NCBI RefSeq assembly: GCF_900099775.1
Contig: NZ_FMTM01000008.1
Span: 248,001 to 312,000, forward strand
From: Rhizobium mongolense subsp. loessense
GTDB taxonomy: Bacteria; Pseudomonadota; Alphaproteobacteria; Rhizobiales; Rhizobiaceae
Direction of reading: 5' to 3'
DNA: 64,000 nucleotides
Part shown: positions 17,781 through 26,898 of the stretch, piece after piece
Layout: each line of letters opens with the position of its first letter
How positions within the stretch are numbered: the stretch's first letter is position 1
The notes under the pieces: model-generated
What the model was told of the DNA's origin: nothing
What the model saw: the letters and a program-made list of their open reading frames with translations, nothing else
The model's database searches: none
Translations under genes and position numbers: made by a program

Positions 17781-19064
17781 TCAGGCCGCCCGTTCGATTT
17801 TCGTCAAGCCGCCCATATAGGGCAGCAGCGCGTCGGGGATAGCCACCGAGCCGTCCTCGTTCAGGTAGTTTTCGAGCACTGCGATCAGGCATCGGCCGAC
17901 GGCGGTGCCGGAGCCGTTCAGCGTATGAACGAACTTCGTGCTCTTGTCATCCTTGCCGCGATAGCGCGCATTCATGCGCCGCGCCTGGAAATCGCCGCAG
18001 ACCGAGCAGGACGAGATTTCGCGATAGGCGTTCTGCCCAGGCAGCCAGACCTCGATATCGTAGGTCTTGCGCGAGCCGAAGCCCATGTCGCCGGTGCACA
18101 GCGTCATCGTGCGGAAATGCAGGCCGAGGCGCTTCAGCACCTCTTCGGCGCAGGCCGTCATGCGTTCATGCTCGGCGATCGAGCTCTCGGCATCGGTGAT
18201 CGACACGAGTTCGCACTTCCAGAACTGGTGCTGGCGCAGCATGCCGCGCGTATCGCGCCCTGCCGAACCTGCCTCAGAACGGAAGGACGGGGTCAGCGCG
18301 GTGAAGCGGAGCGGCAGCTTTTCCTGATCGAGAATCTCTCCCGAGACAAGATTGGTCAGCGTTACTTCAGCCGTCGGGATCAGCCAGCGGCCGTCCGTCG
18401 TCCTGAAGAGGTCTTCCGCGAACTTCGGAAGCTGTGCAGTGCCAAACACGGCCTCATCGCGCACCATCAGCGGTGAACTGACTTCGCTATAGCCATGTTC
18501 CGTCGTGTGAAGGTCGATCATGAACTGGCCGAGCGCCCGCTCGAGCCTCGCAAGCGGTCCCGTCAGCACCGTGAAGCGCGAACCGGAAAGCTTGGCGGCA
18601 CGTTCGAAATCCATGTAGCCGAGGGCTTCGCCGATTTCGAAATGTTCCTTCGGCGGGTGGTTCCAGCGCGGCTTTTCGCCGACCGTGCGAGCGATGACGT
18701 TGTCGTGCTCATCCTTGCCGACCGGTACGTCGTCGAGCGGCACGTTCGCAATGCGCGCCAGCGCGTCGTTGAGCTCGCTCGTCAGCTGGCGGTCTTCCTC
18801 TTCGGCCGCCGGCAGCGAAACCTTCATCTCGGCGACTTCGGCCTTCAGCCTTTCGGCAAGTTCGCTGTTCTTCTGCGCCATCGCCGCGCCGATCTCCTTG
18901 GAGGCGGCGTTGCGGCGGGACTGCAGGTCCTGCACCTTCTGGACGGCGGAGCGGCGCTTCTCATCGAGAGCTATGAGGCTTTGGGCCAAGGGCTCCGCAC
19001 CGCGCTTGGCCAGTGCTTCATCGAGCGCCTCGGGATTCTCACGGATCCATTTGATATCGAGCAT
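17781..19064 (-). CDS. serS: Serine--tRNA ligase
   Basis: The 427-residue class II synthetase has an N-terminal coiled-coil arm (residues about 30-105) that binds tRNA-Ser. Motif 2 is FRSEAGSAGRDTRGMLRQHQF and motif 3 is GTAVGRCLIAVLENY. Length and order are standard. It is followed at 4 bp by surE and preceded by tatC with a 100 bp gap that contains a GC-rich hairpin. Confidence 0.97.
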   Translation of the reverse strand: MLDIKWIRENPEALDEALAKRGAEPLAQSLIALDEKRRSAVQKVQDLQSRRNAASKEIGAAMAQKNSELAERLKAEVAEMKVSLPAAEEEDRQLTSELNDALARIANVPLDDVPVGKDEHDNVIARTVGEKPRWNHPPKEHFEIGEALGYMDFERAAKLSGSRFTVLTGPLARLERALGQFMIDLHTTEHGYSEVSSPLMVRDEAVFGTAQLPKFAEDLFRTTDGRWLIPTAEVTLTNLVSGEILDQEKLPLRFTALTPSFRSEAGSAGRDTRGMLRQHQFWKCELVSITDAESSIAEHERMTACAEEVLKRLGLHFRTMTLCTGDMGFGSRKTYDIEVWLPGQNAYREISSCSVCGDFQARRMNARYRGKDDKSTKFVHTLNGSGTAVGRCLIAVLENYLNEDGSVAIPDALLPYMGGLTKIERAA

Positions 19065-19164
19065 TGTCGTTCCGGTTCGTTACGAAGGACATGACCCGGC
19101 CAAAGCCTGACCGGGCCTCGACCGGATGGTTTGCATGCGTTCAGGAGGGAATTTCGGAGAACGC

Positions 19165-19992
19165 TCAGACGCTGTCCGTCTTGACAACGTCTGCAGACCC
19201 GTCCGCCTCTTCGACCGCCTGCCGGGAACGCTGGCGCTCCACGAGTCGCGCAGCGTAGATGGCAATCTCGTAGAGAAGGATCGTCGGCAGTGCAAGGCCG
19301 ATCTGGGACATCGGATCGGGCGGCGTCAGCACGGCAGCGACGACAAAGGCGAGCACGATCGCAAACTTGCGCTTCTCGGCAAGCCATTGCGAGGTGAGCA
19401 GGCCGACGCGCGCAAGCAGCGTCGTGACGACCGGAAGCTGGAACACGAGACCGAAGGAGAAGACGAGCGTCATGATGAGGCTCAGATATTCCGAAACCTT
19501 CGGCAGCAGCGAGATCGCGACATCGCCCTCTCCCGGCGCCTGCTGCATGGTCAAGAAGAACCACATGACCATCGGCGTGAAGAAGAAATAGACGAGTGCG
19601 CCTCCAAGCAGAAACAGGACCGGCGATGCGATCAGGAACGGCAGGAAGGCCGCACGCTCGTTCTTGTAGAGGCCAGGGGCGACGAACTTGTAGATTTGCG
19701 CGGCAATGATTGGGAAGGCGATCACAAGGCCGCCGAACATCGCGACCTTCACCTGCGTGAAGAAGAATTCCTGCGGAGCCGTATAGATGAGTTGCGCCTT
19801 CGTGACATCGAGGCCGGCCCAGTTGACTGCCCATTTGTAAGGGTAAACCAGGGCGTTGAAGAGATGCTTGGCGAAGATGAAGCAGACGATAAAGGCGACG
19901 AAGAACGCGCCGATTGCCCAGATCAGCCGCGTGCGCAGCTCCATCAGGTGCTCGATCAACGGCTGCGGCTTGTCTTCGATATCACCGCTCAT
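19165..19992 (-). CDS. tatC: Sec-independent protein translocase TatC
   Basis: The 275-residue inner-membrane protein has about six transmembrane helices and the N-terminal signature QPLIEHLMELRTRL. It recognises twin-arginine signal peptides together with TatB. Its start overlaps the tatB stop by 4 bp (ATGA), so the genes are coupled. A Tat substrate is present in this window, the CpdB-like protein at 59010. Confidence 0.97.
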   Translation of the reverse strand: MSGDIEDKPQPLIEHLMELRTRLIWAIGAFFVAFIVCFIFAKHLFNALVYPYKWAVNWAGLDVTKAQLIYTAPQEFFFTQVKVAMFGGLVIAFPIIAAQIYKFVAPGLYKNERAAFLPFLIASPVLFLLGGALVYFFFTPMVMWFFLTMQQAPGEGDVAISLLPKVSEYLSLIMTLVFSFGLVFQLPVVTTLLARVGLLTSQWLAEKRKFAIVLAFVVAAVLTPPDPMSQIGLALPTILLYEIAIYAARLVERQRSRQAVEEADGSADVVKTDSV

Positions 19993-20642
19993 GCCTCGTC
20001 CTTCTTCTTGGTCGCCGTCTTCTTTAGAGCGGCTGCAGTCTTCTTTGCCGGAGCAGGCTTTGCTGGCGCAGCCTTTGTTGCTGCGGCTGGTTGTGTCGCG
20101 GCGGCGGCGGTCTTTGCAGCAGCCGCTCGCTTCGGCTTTGCAGCGGGAGCAGCCTCGGTTGCAGCCGCAGGCAGCGCTTTTTCGGCGCCAGCGCGCGGCT
20201 TGCGCACGGCCTTCGGCTTTTCGGCGACGACCGGTGCCGGCGCAGCTTCCGGAGCCGGCGCGACGACAGGCGGCGTTTCCGGCAGGCTCATCGAGGGCGC
20301 CGGCACGGTAACCGGCGGCGCTTCGGTCTTGTTTTCGACCGCCGTTGCCTTCTGCAGGTCAGCCTTGATGTCGTTGCCCATCTGGCGAAGCGGGTTCATC
20401 GCCTCGCGCAGGCTGTTTGCCGGATTAAGTCGCTGCGCATCGCTGATCGTCTGGCGCACGTCATCGAGATCCGCCTCCCGCAATGCCTCGTCGAACTGGG
20501 CGCGGAATTCACCGGCGACCTTCCGTGCACGCTGCGTCATCTTGCCGAAAGCGCGCAGCATCGGCGGCAGATCCTTCGGACCGACGACGACGATCAACAC
20601 GACCGCGATGACAAGCAGCTCGGTCCAGCCAATATCGAACAT
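19989..20642 (-). CDS. tatB: Sec-independent protein translocase TatB
   Basis: The protein has 217 residues. The N-terminus MFDIGWTELLVIAVVLIVVVGPKDLP is the TatB hydrophobic helix and hinge, followed by an amphipathic helix. From about residue 100 the protein becomes a long Ala/Pro/Lys-rich disordered tail (KPAPAKKTAAALKK), longer than in enterobacteria but usual for rhizobia. It lies 51 bp downstream of tatA. Confidence 0.95.
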   Translation of the reverse strand: MFDIGWTELLVIAVVLIVVVGPKDLPPMLRAFGKMTQRARKVAGEFRAQFDEALREADLDDVRQTISDAQRLNPANSLREAMNPLRQMGNDIKADLQKATAVENKTEAPPVTVPAPSMSLPETPPVVAPAPEAAPAPVVAEKPKAVRKPRAGAEKALPAAATEAAPAAKPKRAAAAKTAAAATQPAAATKAAPAKPAPAKKTAAALKKTATKKKDEA

Positions 20643-20693
20643 TCAAGGCTCCTGGAGGGGAAGCGGGGCAAAAGCCACCCGTTCCCGGACTTG

Positions 20694-20885
20694 TTACTTC
20701 GGTTCGTCGGCCTTGTGATCGACTGTCTTCGCCGTGTCCGGCGCTTCTTCGTCGGTGATGCCCTTCTTGAAGCTCTTGATGCCCTTGGCAACATCGCCCA
20801 TGAGCTCCGGAATCTTACCGCGGCCGAACAGCAACAGCACGATGACCAGAACGATCAACCAGTGCCACATGCTAAAAGAACCCAT
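20694..20885 (-). CDS. tatA: Sec-independent protein translocase TatA
   Basis: The 63-residue protein has a single N-terminal helix (MWHWLIVLVIVLLLFG), the conserved FGRGKIPELM hinge, and an amphipathic helix DVAKGIKSFKKGI followed by an acidic tail. It forms the Tat pore. It is the first gene of tatABC and lies 187 bp after scpB, so it probably has its own promoter. Confidence 0.96.
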   Translation of the reverse strand: MGSFSMWHWLIVLVIVLLLFGRGKIPELMGDVAKGIKSFKKGITDEEAPDTAKTVDHKADEPK

Positions 20886-21072
20886 TACGCATACTCCCTG
20901 TTGCGATCTTTCTTCGATGTAAGAGTTTCCGACATCGTTTCCAATATCGAAACTTCCCTTGAATTGACGCTTAATGTCACGGCTTCGCCCATGATGACAA
21001 GTCGTCCGGCTATCGAATTATAGTGATCTCTATTGTTTTCGTCGTCGGTGTCAAAACAAAGACCGGACGACG

Positions 21073-21789
21073 CTAATCTTCGGAGGCGCCGCCGGGCGCA
21101 AGAAGGCCCAATTCCTCAAGGTCCATCTGCGTGATCGGATCCTCGTCCTCGGTCAGTTCGTCGCTCATCAAGGGCGATGGGATGTTGAAATTCGCAGGGA
21201 TGCGGCCGGAAAGAAGGCCGGCACCCTTCAGCTCCTCCAACCCGGGCAGGTCGCGAAGTTCCTCAAGGCCGAAATGATCAAGGAAATCGCGGGTCGTGCC
21301 GAGTGTTACCGGCCGGCCAGGTGTGCGGCGGCGGCCGCGGAAGCGCACCCAGCCTGCTTCCATCAGCACGTCCAGTGTGCCACGCGAGGTTTGCACGCCG
21401 CGGATATCTTCGATCTCGGCGCGGGTGACCGGCTGGTGATAGGCGATGATCGCCAGAACCTCAAGGGCGGCACGTGACAGCTTCTTGACCTCGTTGTCGT
21501 CTCGGCGGATGACGAAGGAGAGATCGGCGGCAGTGCGGAAGGCCCAGGCATCATCCACCTGGACAAGGTTGACGCCGCGCGGCGCATACTGCTCCTTGAG
21601 CCGGAGCATGACGCCGCGAACGTTGAAATTTCTCGGCAAACGATCAGCGATGAAGGCTTCGGAAACCGGCTGCGAGGAAGCAAAGACAAGGGCCTCGGCG
21701 ATGCGCTCGGCCTCCATCTCCGCCTGAAAATTCTCGTGGAAAGCACTCTCGCCTTCACCGCGGCCGATATCGTCTCTGGAATCCATCAA
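21073..21789 (-). CDS. scpB: Segregation and condensation protein B
   Basis: The 238-residue winged-helix protein has EALVFASSQPVSEAFIADRL at the N-terminus and the conserved ALEVLAIIAYHQPVTRAEIEDIRGV block. It partners ScpA and SMC in chromosome compaction. It overlaps scpA by 4 bp. Confidence 0.95.
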   Translation of the reverse strand: MMDSRDDIGRGEGESAFHENFQAEMEAERIAEALVFASSQPVSEAFIADRLPRNFNVRGVMLRLKEQYAPRGVNLVQVDDAWAFRTAADLSFVIRRDDNEVKKLSRAALEVLAIIAYHQPVTRAEIEDIRGVQTSRGTLDVLMEAGWVRFRGRRRTPGRPVTLGTTRDFLDHFGLEELRDLPGLEELKGAGLLSGRIPANFNIPSPLMSDELTEDEDPITQMDLEELGLLAPGGASED

Positions 21790-22646
21790 GCGGGCCTCTC
21801 CTGCTCGACGACCTGCAGGGTCGCATGCTTCGGTCCCCGGCGCATATAGAGCGGCTCGAAGGCGGCGTCCTGACGGATCTCCAGCTTGCCCTCGCGCACG
21901 AGTTCAAGCGAGGCGGCAAAGGCGCTGGCGATTGCCGTGACGCGCTCTTCCGGCGATGCCAGATAACGCAGCAGGTAATGCTCAAGCACCGTCCAGCCGC
22001 CGATGTCGCCAATCATGCGCGTCAGCAGTTCGCGGGCATCGGTCAGGGACCAGACGGTGCGGCGCGCGATCGTGACCTGGGTCACGGCCTGGCGCTGGCG
22101 GAGCGACGCATAGGCGGTCAGGAGATCGTAAAGGCTTGCCTCGTAAGCGGATTTTTGCCGGTCCGGAATATGCTCTGGCGCGCCGCGGGCAAAGATATCA
22201 CGCCCGAGACGGTTGCGGTTGACGAGCCCGCCTGCAGCCTCGCGCATGGCTTCGAGGCGTTTCAGGCGGAAGGCAAGTGTTGCGGCCATCTCCTCGCCGG
22301 AGGGACCGTCGTCCTTGACCTGCTGCGGGATCAGCAGGCGGGACTTGAGATAGGCGAGCCACGCCGCCATCACGAGATAATCGGCGGCAAGCTCGATGCG
22401 GATGCGGCGGGCGGTTTCGATGAACTGCAGATACTGCTCGGCAAGCGCCAGCACCGAAATGCGCGAAAGATCGACCTTCTGGTTGCGGGCGAGGTAGAGG
22501 AGCAGATCGAGCGGGCCCTCGAAGCCGGCGACGTCGATCACAAGTGCCGGCTCATGGCTCGCGCGGTCGGCACCATTGTCCTGCCAAAGCTTGTCCATCG
22601 GCGTTGCCGCCGCCTGTGTCCACTCCGTGCCTTTGACCGTGTTCAC
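21786..22646 (-). CDS. scpA: Segregation and condensation protein A
   Basis: The 286-residue kleisin has the signature FEGPLDLLLYLARNQKVDL near residue 45 and a C-terminal winged helix. The start is GTG 22646; an in-frame ATG at 22598 (MDKLWQDN) is an alternative. It overlaps scpB by 4 bp and follows nagZ at 20 bp, so nagZ-scpA-scpB is likely one operon. Confidence 0.94.
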   Translation of the reverse strand: MNTVKGTEWTQAAATPMDKLWQDNGADRASHEPALVIDVAGFEGPLDLLLYLARNQKVDLSRISVLALAEQYLQFIETARRIRIELAADYLVMAAWLAYLKSRLLIPQQVKDDGPSGEEMAATLAFRLKRLEAMREAAGGLVNRNRLGRDIFARGAPEHIPDRQKSAYEASLYDLLTAYASLRQRQAVTQVTIARRTVWSLTDARELLTRMIGDIGGWTVLEHYLLRYLASPEERVTAIASAFAASLELVREGKLEIRQDAAFEPLYMRRGPKHATLQVVEQERPA

Positions 22647-22666
22647 CTCTGCCTCTCTTCCATTGC

Positions 22667-23680
22667 TCAGACGGTTGCGAACATTCCGTCGAATTCGGCA
22701 CGGATCGTCGCCTCGTCCGCCTGGTCGACTTTTGGGAAGCCCGCCAGCACGGCATTTGCCCGCTCAAGCGAGGCCCGCGCCAATACCGGCGTGTTTGCCA
22801 CGACCTGCTGCATCTCGTCCATATGGCCGTTGCAATGCAGCACGATATCGCATCCGCCTGCAATGATATTCGCAGCCCGCTCGCCGATTGTCCCGGCCAA
22901 GGCGTTCATCGACGTATCATCGGAAAGCAACAGGCCCTTGAAACCGATGCGCTTTCGGATCACGCCGTCGATCACCTTGCTCGAGGTCGTCGCCGGATTG
23001 TCCGGATCGATCGCCGTAAAGACGACGTGGCAGGTCATTGCCGCAAGCTCGTCCTTCATTGCGATGAAGGGCGGGAAGTCGTGCGCTTCCAGTTCATCGC
23101 GCGAGACCGGGACGACCGGCAGTTCGTGGTGGGAATCGGCAAAGCCGCGGCCGTGGCCCGGCATATGCTTCATCACCGGCAGCACCCCGCCGGCCTTCAA
23201 TCCCTCGGCCGCGGCGCGCCCCATATCGGCGACGGTTTTCGGATCGCCGCCATAGGCGCGGTTGCCGATGACGCTGCTGCTGCCCTCCACCGGCACGTCG
23301 AGAACAGGCAGGCAATCGACATTGATGCCGAACTTGAGAAGATCGAAGGCGTGCAGGCGCGACATCAGCCATGCGGCGCGAAGCCCCTGCTCGCGATTGC
23401 GCCGGTAGATATCCCCGAGCGCCTGGCCGGAGGGATAATGCTGCAGGATCGGCGGGCGGATGCGCTGCACGCGACCACCTTCCTGATCAATCAGCACCGG
23501 CGCGTGCCAGCCGACGCTTTCGCGCATTTCGGCGACGAGATCGGCGATTTGCTGCGGTTCGGAAATATTGCGGCCGAAGAGGATGAAGCCCCAGGGCCGC
23601 TCAGCCTTGTAAAAGGCCTTTTCTTCGGGGGTGAGTGACAGGCCGCTACAGCCCAGGATCATCGCTTTTGATTCGGTCAT
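22667..23680 (-). CDS. nagZ: Beta-N-acetylhexosaminidase NagZ
   Basis: The 337-residue glycoside hydrolase family 3 enzyme removes N-acetylglucosamine from muropeptides during cell-wall recycling. It has the family motif KHMPGHGRGFADSH near residue 170, containing the Asp/His pair, and the nucleophile region LLSDDTSMNAL. I chose the start at 23680 because length and N-terminus then match the family; the frame stays open to an ATG at 23731. The SPOR gene upstream ends in a terminator, so nagZ probably has its own promoter. Confidence 0.93.
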   Translation of the reverse strand: MTESKAMILGCSGLSLTPEEKAFYKAERPWGFILFGRNISEPQQIADLVAEMRESVGWHAPVLIDQEGGRVQRIRPPILQHYPSGQALGDIYRRNREQGLRAAWLMSRLHAFDLLKFGINVDCLPVLDVPVEGSSSVIGNRAYGGDPKTVADMGRAAAEGLKAGGVLPVMKHMPGHGRGFADSHHELPVVPVSRDELEAHDFPPFIAMKDELAAMTCHVVFTAIDPDNPATTSSKVIDGVIRKRIGFKGLLLSDDTSMNALAGTIGERAANIIAGGCDIVLHCNGHMDEMQQVVANTPVLARASLERANAVLAGFPKVDQADEATIRAEFDGMFATV

Positions 23681-23750
23681 ATCCGAATCATAGAGGCCTG
23701 CTGGGGAATTGCGAGTAAGGTCAAGCGCCATTCACAGGAAAGCAGGGCAT

Positions 23751-23778
23751 GAAAAAGCGGCGGGACATGCCCGCCGCT
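23751..23778 (-). terminator. Intrinsic terminator after the SPOR-domain gene
   Basis: A perfect 9-bp stem (AGCGGCGGG/CCCGCCGCT, loop ACATG) is followed by TTTTT on the minus strand, 20 bp past the SPOR gene stop. Confidence 0.85.
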
Positions 23779-23798
23779 CCGGATCAACGATCAATCGT

Positions 23799-26700
23799 TC
23801 ACTTCGAAATCAGGCAGCTGCCGCCGGCTGAGCGATATTGCTGGCAAAGGGCTGCTGCCTCGTCCTTGGAGCCGGCCGGGATCCGGACGCGGTAGAACGT
23901 GCCTTTGCCGGCGATTTCGGCCTTTCGGATTTCAAAGCTGCGGCCGCCGAGTACGCTTGCAAATTTCTTCGACAGGCTCGCATAGGATTTGTTCGCCTCT
24001 GCCTCGGACGGCAGCGATGCGATCTGCATGCCGTATCCGCCAGCCGGTGCAGCCTGCTGCGGCTTGGTAGCGGCAGGCTCGACTGATGCGACTTCAGCCG
24101 GCTTCGGCTGCTGTTCGGCCGGGCGGACATTGCCTTTTTCGGTCACGGTTCCGACGACATTGACCGGCTGCTCGGCCGGACGGGCCGTCGGTACCGGTGC
24201 CGTATCGGCAGGCTTTTCAGCGGCGGGCGGTGTCTGAACCGGGTGGACCGGCTGATCGACCTTCGCACTTACCGGATCTCCAGCGGCAACCTTTTCCAGG
24301 GTAGACGTGGAAGGCTGCTGAGCGGCGGGAAGCGGCGGGACGGTGGTCGTTTCAACAGGCGTCGCGCGGATATCGGCGGAGGCAACCTCCTTGCTCGCCG
24401 GGAAGCTCGCCGCCGAACCTTTAGAGGCCGTCACAGCAGCAGGCGGCTGAACGGCGGGCTCTTCAACCGGTGCGGCAGGCTCTTCGCGGGCAACCAGCGT
24501 TCCGTCCGGCTTGACGATCATCGTGCGGACCTTGCGCGGTGCAACGGCCGGCGGACGATCGCCATCGGGGCCGTCCTCGGCCGCAGCACCGTTCTCCGCC
24601 GTGTCCTCGTTGGGAAGCAGACGCGGATCCTGCGTCTCGCCGACCGGCGTACTTGCAGGATTGTCGGCGATGGGTCCGTCGTTGTCTTCCGGCAGAACTT
24701 CGGGCGTCAAGGTGCGCTGAACGACATCGACGGGCTCTTCGTCGGATGAAACGAGCGCCTTCTGCTTCGGCGCCTCGGTCGCACCGGCAACGCGATCATA
24801 GACCGCCTTGTCCTGGTTTGGCACAGTCTTGCCGCCCGGATTTTCCGGGACGATCTTGACCGGTTCCTTGTCGGCCACGATCACGCGCGGTTCGCCGCCA
24901 GCAATGCCGAGGCCTCCGTCGGTAACAACGGAATAGACGCCGTAGGCACCGCCAGCAAAAACGACGATCAGAGCGGCAGCCGCAAGCAGCCGCTTCATGG
25001 AACGGGCGCGGCCCATGTCCTCGGCCTCAGCCGCGGATTGGATACGGACCTCGGCTGGCGCTTCGGCGCGGCGAACGGGTTCACGAACGCTGCGACGGAA
25101 ATCTTCCTCAAGCGCACGCTCGAAATCGTCAAGCCCGCCGGCCGATTGCGGTCGAGCCGCCACCGGCGCTGCTGCAACAACGGCAGCGGCTGCTGCAGGA
25201 GCCCAAGCAGGTGCCGCTCCTGGGGCCCAAGCAGGTGCCGCCGCAGCCGGCTCCTTTTGGACCGACGTTTCGAAGAGGCTTGCAATTTCCGCGTCGACGT
25301 CGAAATCGAAGTCGTTTACCGGCGCAGCCGGCGCCGGCTGCTCGACGGGCGGCAGCGACGGCACATGCATGTCCTCGACAGTCTCGGGATGGTGGTCGGC
25401 CTCGGCAATCATCGAGGCATCGAAGGGCAGATCTTCATCGGCATCGGCTTCAGCGGTCTTGCTCTCCACGGCTGGCGGATGCGACCCATCGTAAAGCGAA
25501 GCGGCGGCAACCTGCCCGACCGGCCGCGCGACAACCACGGAAGGCGGCGCTGCCGCGACGACAGGAGCAGGTTCGGGCGTCTTTGCAGGCTCGGCAAAAT
25601 CCAGATCGGCGAGTTCGAGTTCGATCCCTTCGAGATCGAGTTCGAAATCGTGGCCGGCAAACGGATCTTCGCTGTCAGCATCCTGCTTAGCAGGTGCGGC
25701 CACAGCGGGAACTTCGGCGGCGACGGCAGGAGCAACAACCACTGGAGTGGCGACAGGTGCAGCAGCAGCGGGCGTGACCACCAGTGGCTCCCACTCCTCG
25801 AAAGGTGCCACCTTCGGCTCCTCGGGCGCAGAGGCCGCGCGCTGAGGAACCGGATACCGGGAGACGTCCGCCAGCAGATCATCGAAATCGAAGGCGATCG
25901 GCTGATCTTCGGGAGGTGCTTCAGTCAGCGCGGCATCCGCCTGTACGACGCCTTGCGTTGCGGCAGCAACCAGATCGAAGGGTTCAGCTTCAACCCGCGG
26001 CTCCATCGCAACCGACGCCTCCACCGGCGCAGGCATTTCCTGGGCTGGTGCTTCATCCATGACCATTTCGTCATCCATGACCACTTCGTCATGGCGATCG
26101 AGTTCGGCCGGAAAGCCCTGCGAAGCTGCCGTTTCAAATTCCTCGGCCGGATCAAAGGCGACCGGCTCGATGCCCGGCTCCATTACCGGCTCGGGCGGGA
26201 TAACGGGCTCAACCTGCGCAACAGGCTCGGGCTGCTGTTCGGCGGCAGCGACCACCTCGACAGGCGCAACGGCTTTTACGGGCGCTTCAACCGGCTCGTC
26301 GCGGCGGGCGGCATGGAAGTTTGCAAGCGGAAGCTTGATGCTGGCAGCCGACCACTGCGGCGCCTTGGCAGGAGCTGACGCCTGAGGGATTTGAACCGTG
26401 GGACCGCCGATCGAAAGCTCAAGCTCCTCGATCAGATCGCGGGCACCACCGAAAGCCGGCTCAGACGCTTGGGGCGCGGCCCGATCGGCGTTGGAAAGGA
26501 CCTCAGCCTCTTCCCAGGCGGGCGATGCGGCAGCCGGCGGATCGACAGGCTCCGGCTCGACGATAACGTCGGCTGCGGGATAGTCGTATTCCTCGGCGGC
26601 AGGTTCGGCCGGACGATCGAGGCCGGCGAGCGGACGCGGAGCGTCGAAACGCTCGAATTCGCGGAGAAGCTCGTCCTCGAGATTGAATGCCGGCTCCTGC

Positions 26701-26837
26701 CGGGGCAGATCAGGAACCGTATTGGCGGCTATGCGCGGCTCGAAGCCTACGATACGCGCAAGCTCAGCCAGCGGATCGCCTTCATCGAAAAGCTCCGTCT
26801 TCTTTCGCGTATCATACGCCAGTTGTTTGTCAGCCAT
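23799..26837 (-). CDS. Giant SPOR-domain membrane protein
   Basis: The protein is about 1012 residues, far longer than typical SPOR proteins (200-350). Residues 1-620 are a cytoplasmic, disordered Pro/Ala/Glu/Val-rich region with many acidic patches. A single membrane helix follows (LLAAAALIVVFAGGAYGVYSVV, about 630-652). Then comes a long Pro-rich periplasmic linker and a C-terminal SPOR domain (GYGMQIASLPSEAEANKSYASL to the end), which binds denuded glycan at division sites. The ATG at 26837 sits 6 bases after GGTGGG; ATG 26843 is also possible. It lies between argS and nagZ, with its own terminator. Confidence 0.88.
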   Translation of the reverse strand: MADKQLAYDTRKKTELFDEGDPLAELARIVGFEPRIAANTVPDLPRQEPAFNLEDELLREFERFDAPRPLAGLDRPAEPAAEEYDYPAADVIVEPEPVDPPAAASPAWEEAEVLSNADRAAPQASEPAFGGARDLIEELELSIGGPTVQIPQASAPAKAPQWSAASIKLPLANFHAARRDEPVEAPVKAVAPVEVVAAAEQQPEPVAQVEPVIPPEPVMEPGIEPVAFDPAEEFETAASQGFPAELDRHDEVVMDDEMVMDEAPAQEMPAPVEASVAMEPRVEAEPFDLVAAATQGVVQADAALTEAPPEDQPIAFDFDDLLADVSRYPVPQRAASAPEEPKVAPFEEWEPLVVTPAAAAPVATPVVVAPAVAAEVPAVAAPAKQDADSEDPFAGHDFELDLEGIELELADLDFAEPAKTPEPAPVVAAAPPSVVVARPVGQVAAASLYDGSHPPAVESKTAEADADEDLPFDASMIAEADHHPETVEDMHVPSLPPVEQPAPAAPVNDFDFDVDAEIASLFETSVQKEPAAAAPAWAPGAAPAWAPAAAAAVVAAAPVAARPQSAGGLDDFERALEEDFRRSVREPVRRAEAPAEVRIQSAAEAEDMGRARSMKRLLAAAALIVVFAGGAYGVYSVVTDGGLGIAGGEPRVIVADKEPVKIVPENPGGKTVPNQDKAVYDRVAGATEAPKQKALVSSDEEPVDVVQRTLTPEVLPEDNDGPIADNPASTPVGETQDPRLLPNEDTAENGAAAEDGPDGDRPPAVAPRKVRTMIVKPDGTLVAREEPAAPVEEPAVQPPAAVTASKGSAASFPASKEVASADIRATPVETTTVPPLPAAQQPSTSTLEKVAAGDPVSAKVDQPVHPVQTPPAAEKPADTAPVPTARPAEQPVNVVGTVTEKGNVRPAEQQPKPAEVASVEPAATKPQQAAPAGGYGMQIASLPSEAEANKSYASLSKKFASVLGGRSFEIRKAEIAGKGTFYRVRIPAGSKDEAAALCQQYRSAGGSCLISK

Positions 26838-26898
26838 ACTCATCCCACCCGTAAACCCACGCGGTCAAATGCCAGCGCAATGTGGGGAAATGGTGACG

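Noticed and set aside
25038..26378. A 446-residue plus-strand frame opposite the SPOR gene
   Set aside because: Low-complexity Arg/Gly/His shadow of a Pro/Ala/Glu-rich coding region.
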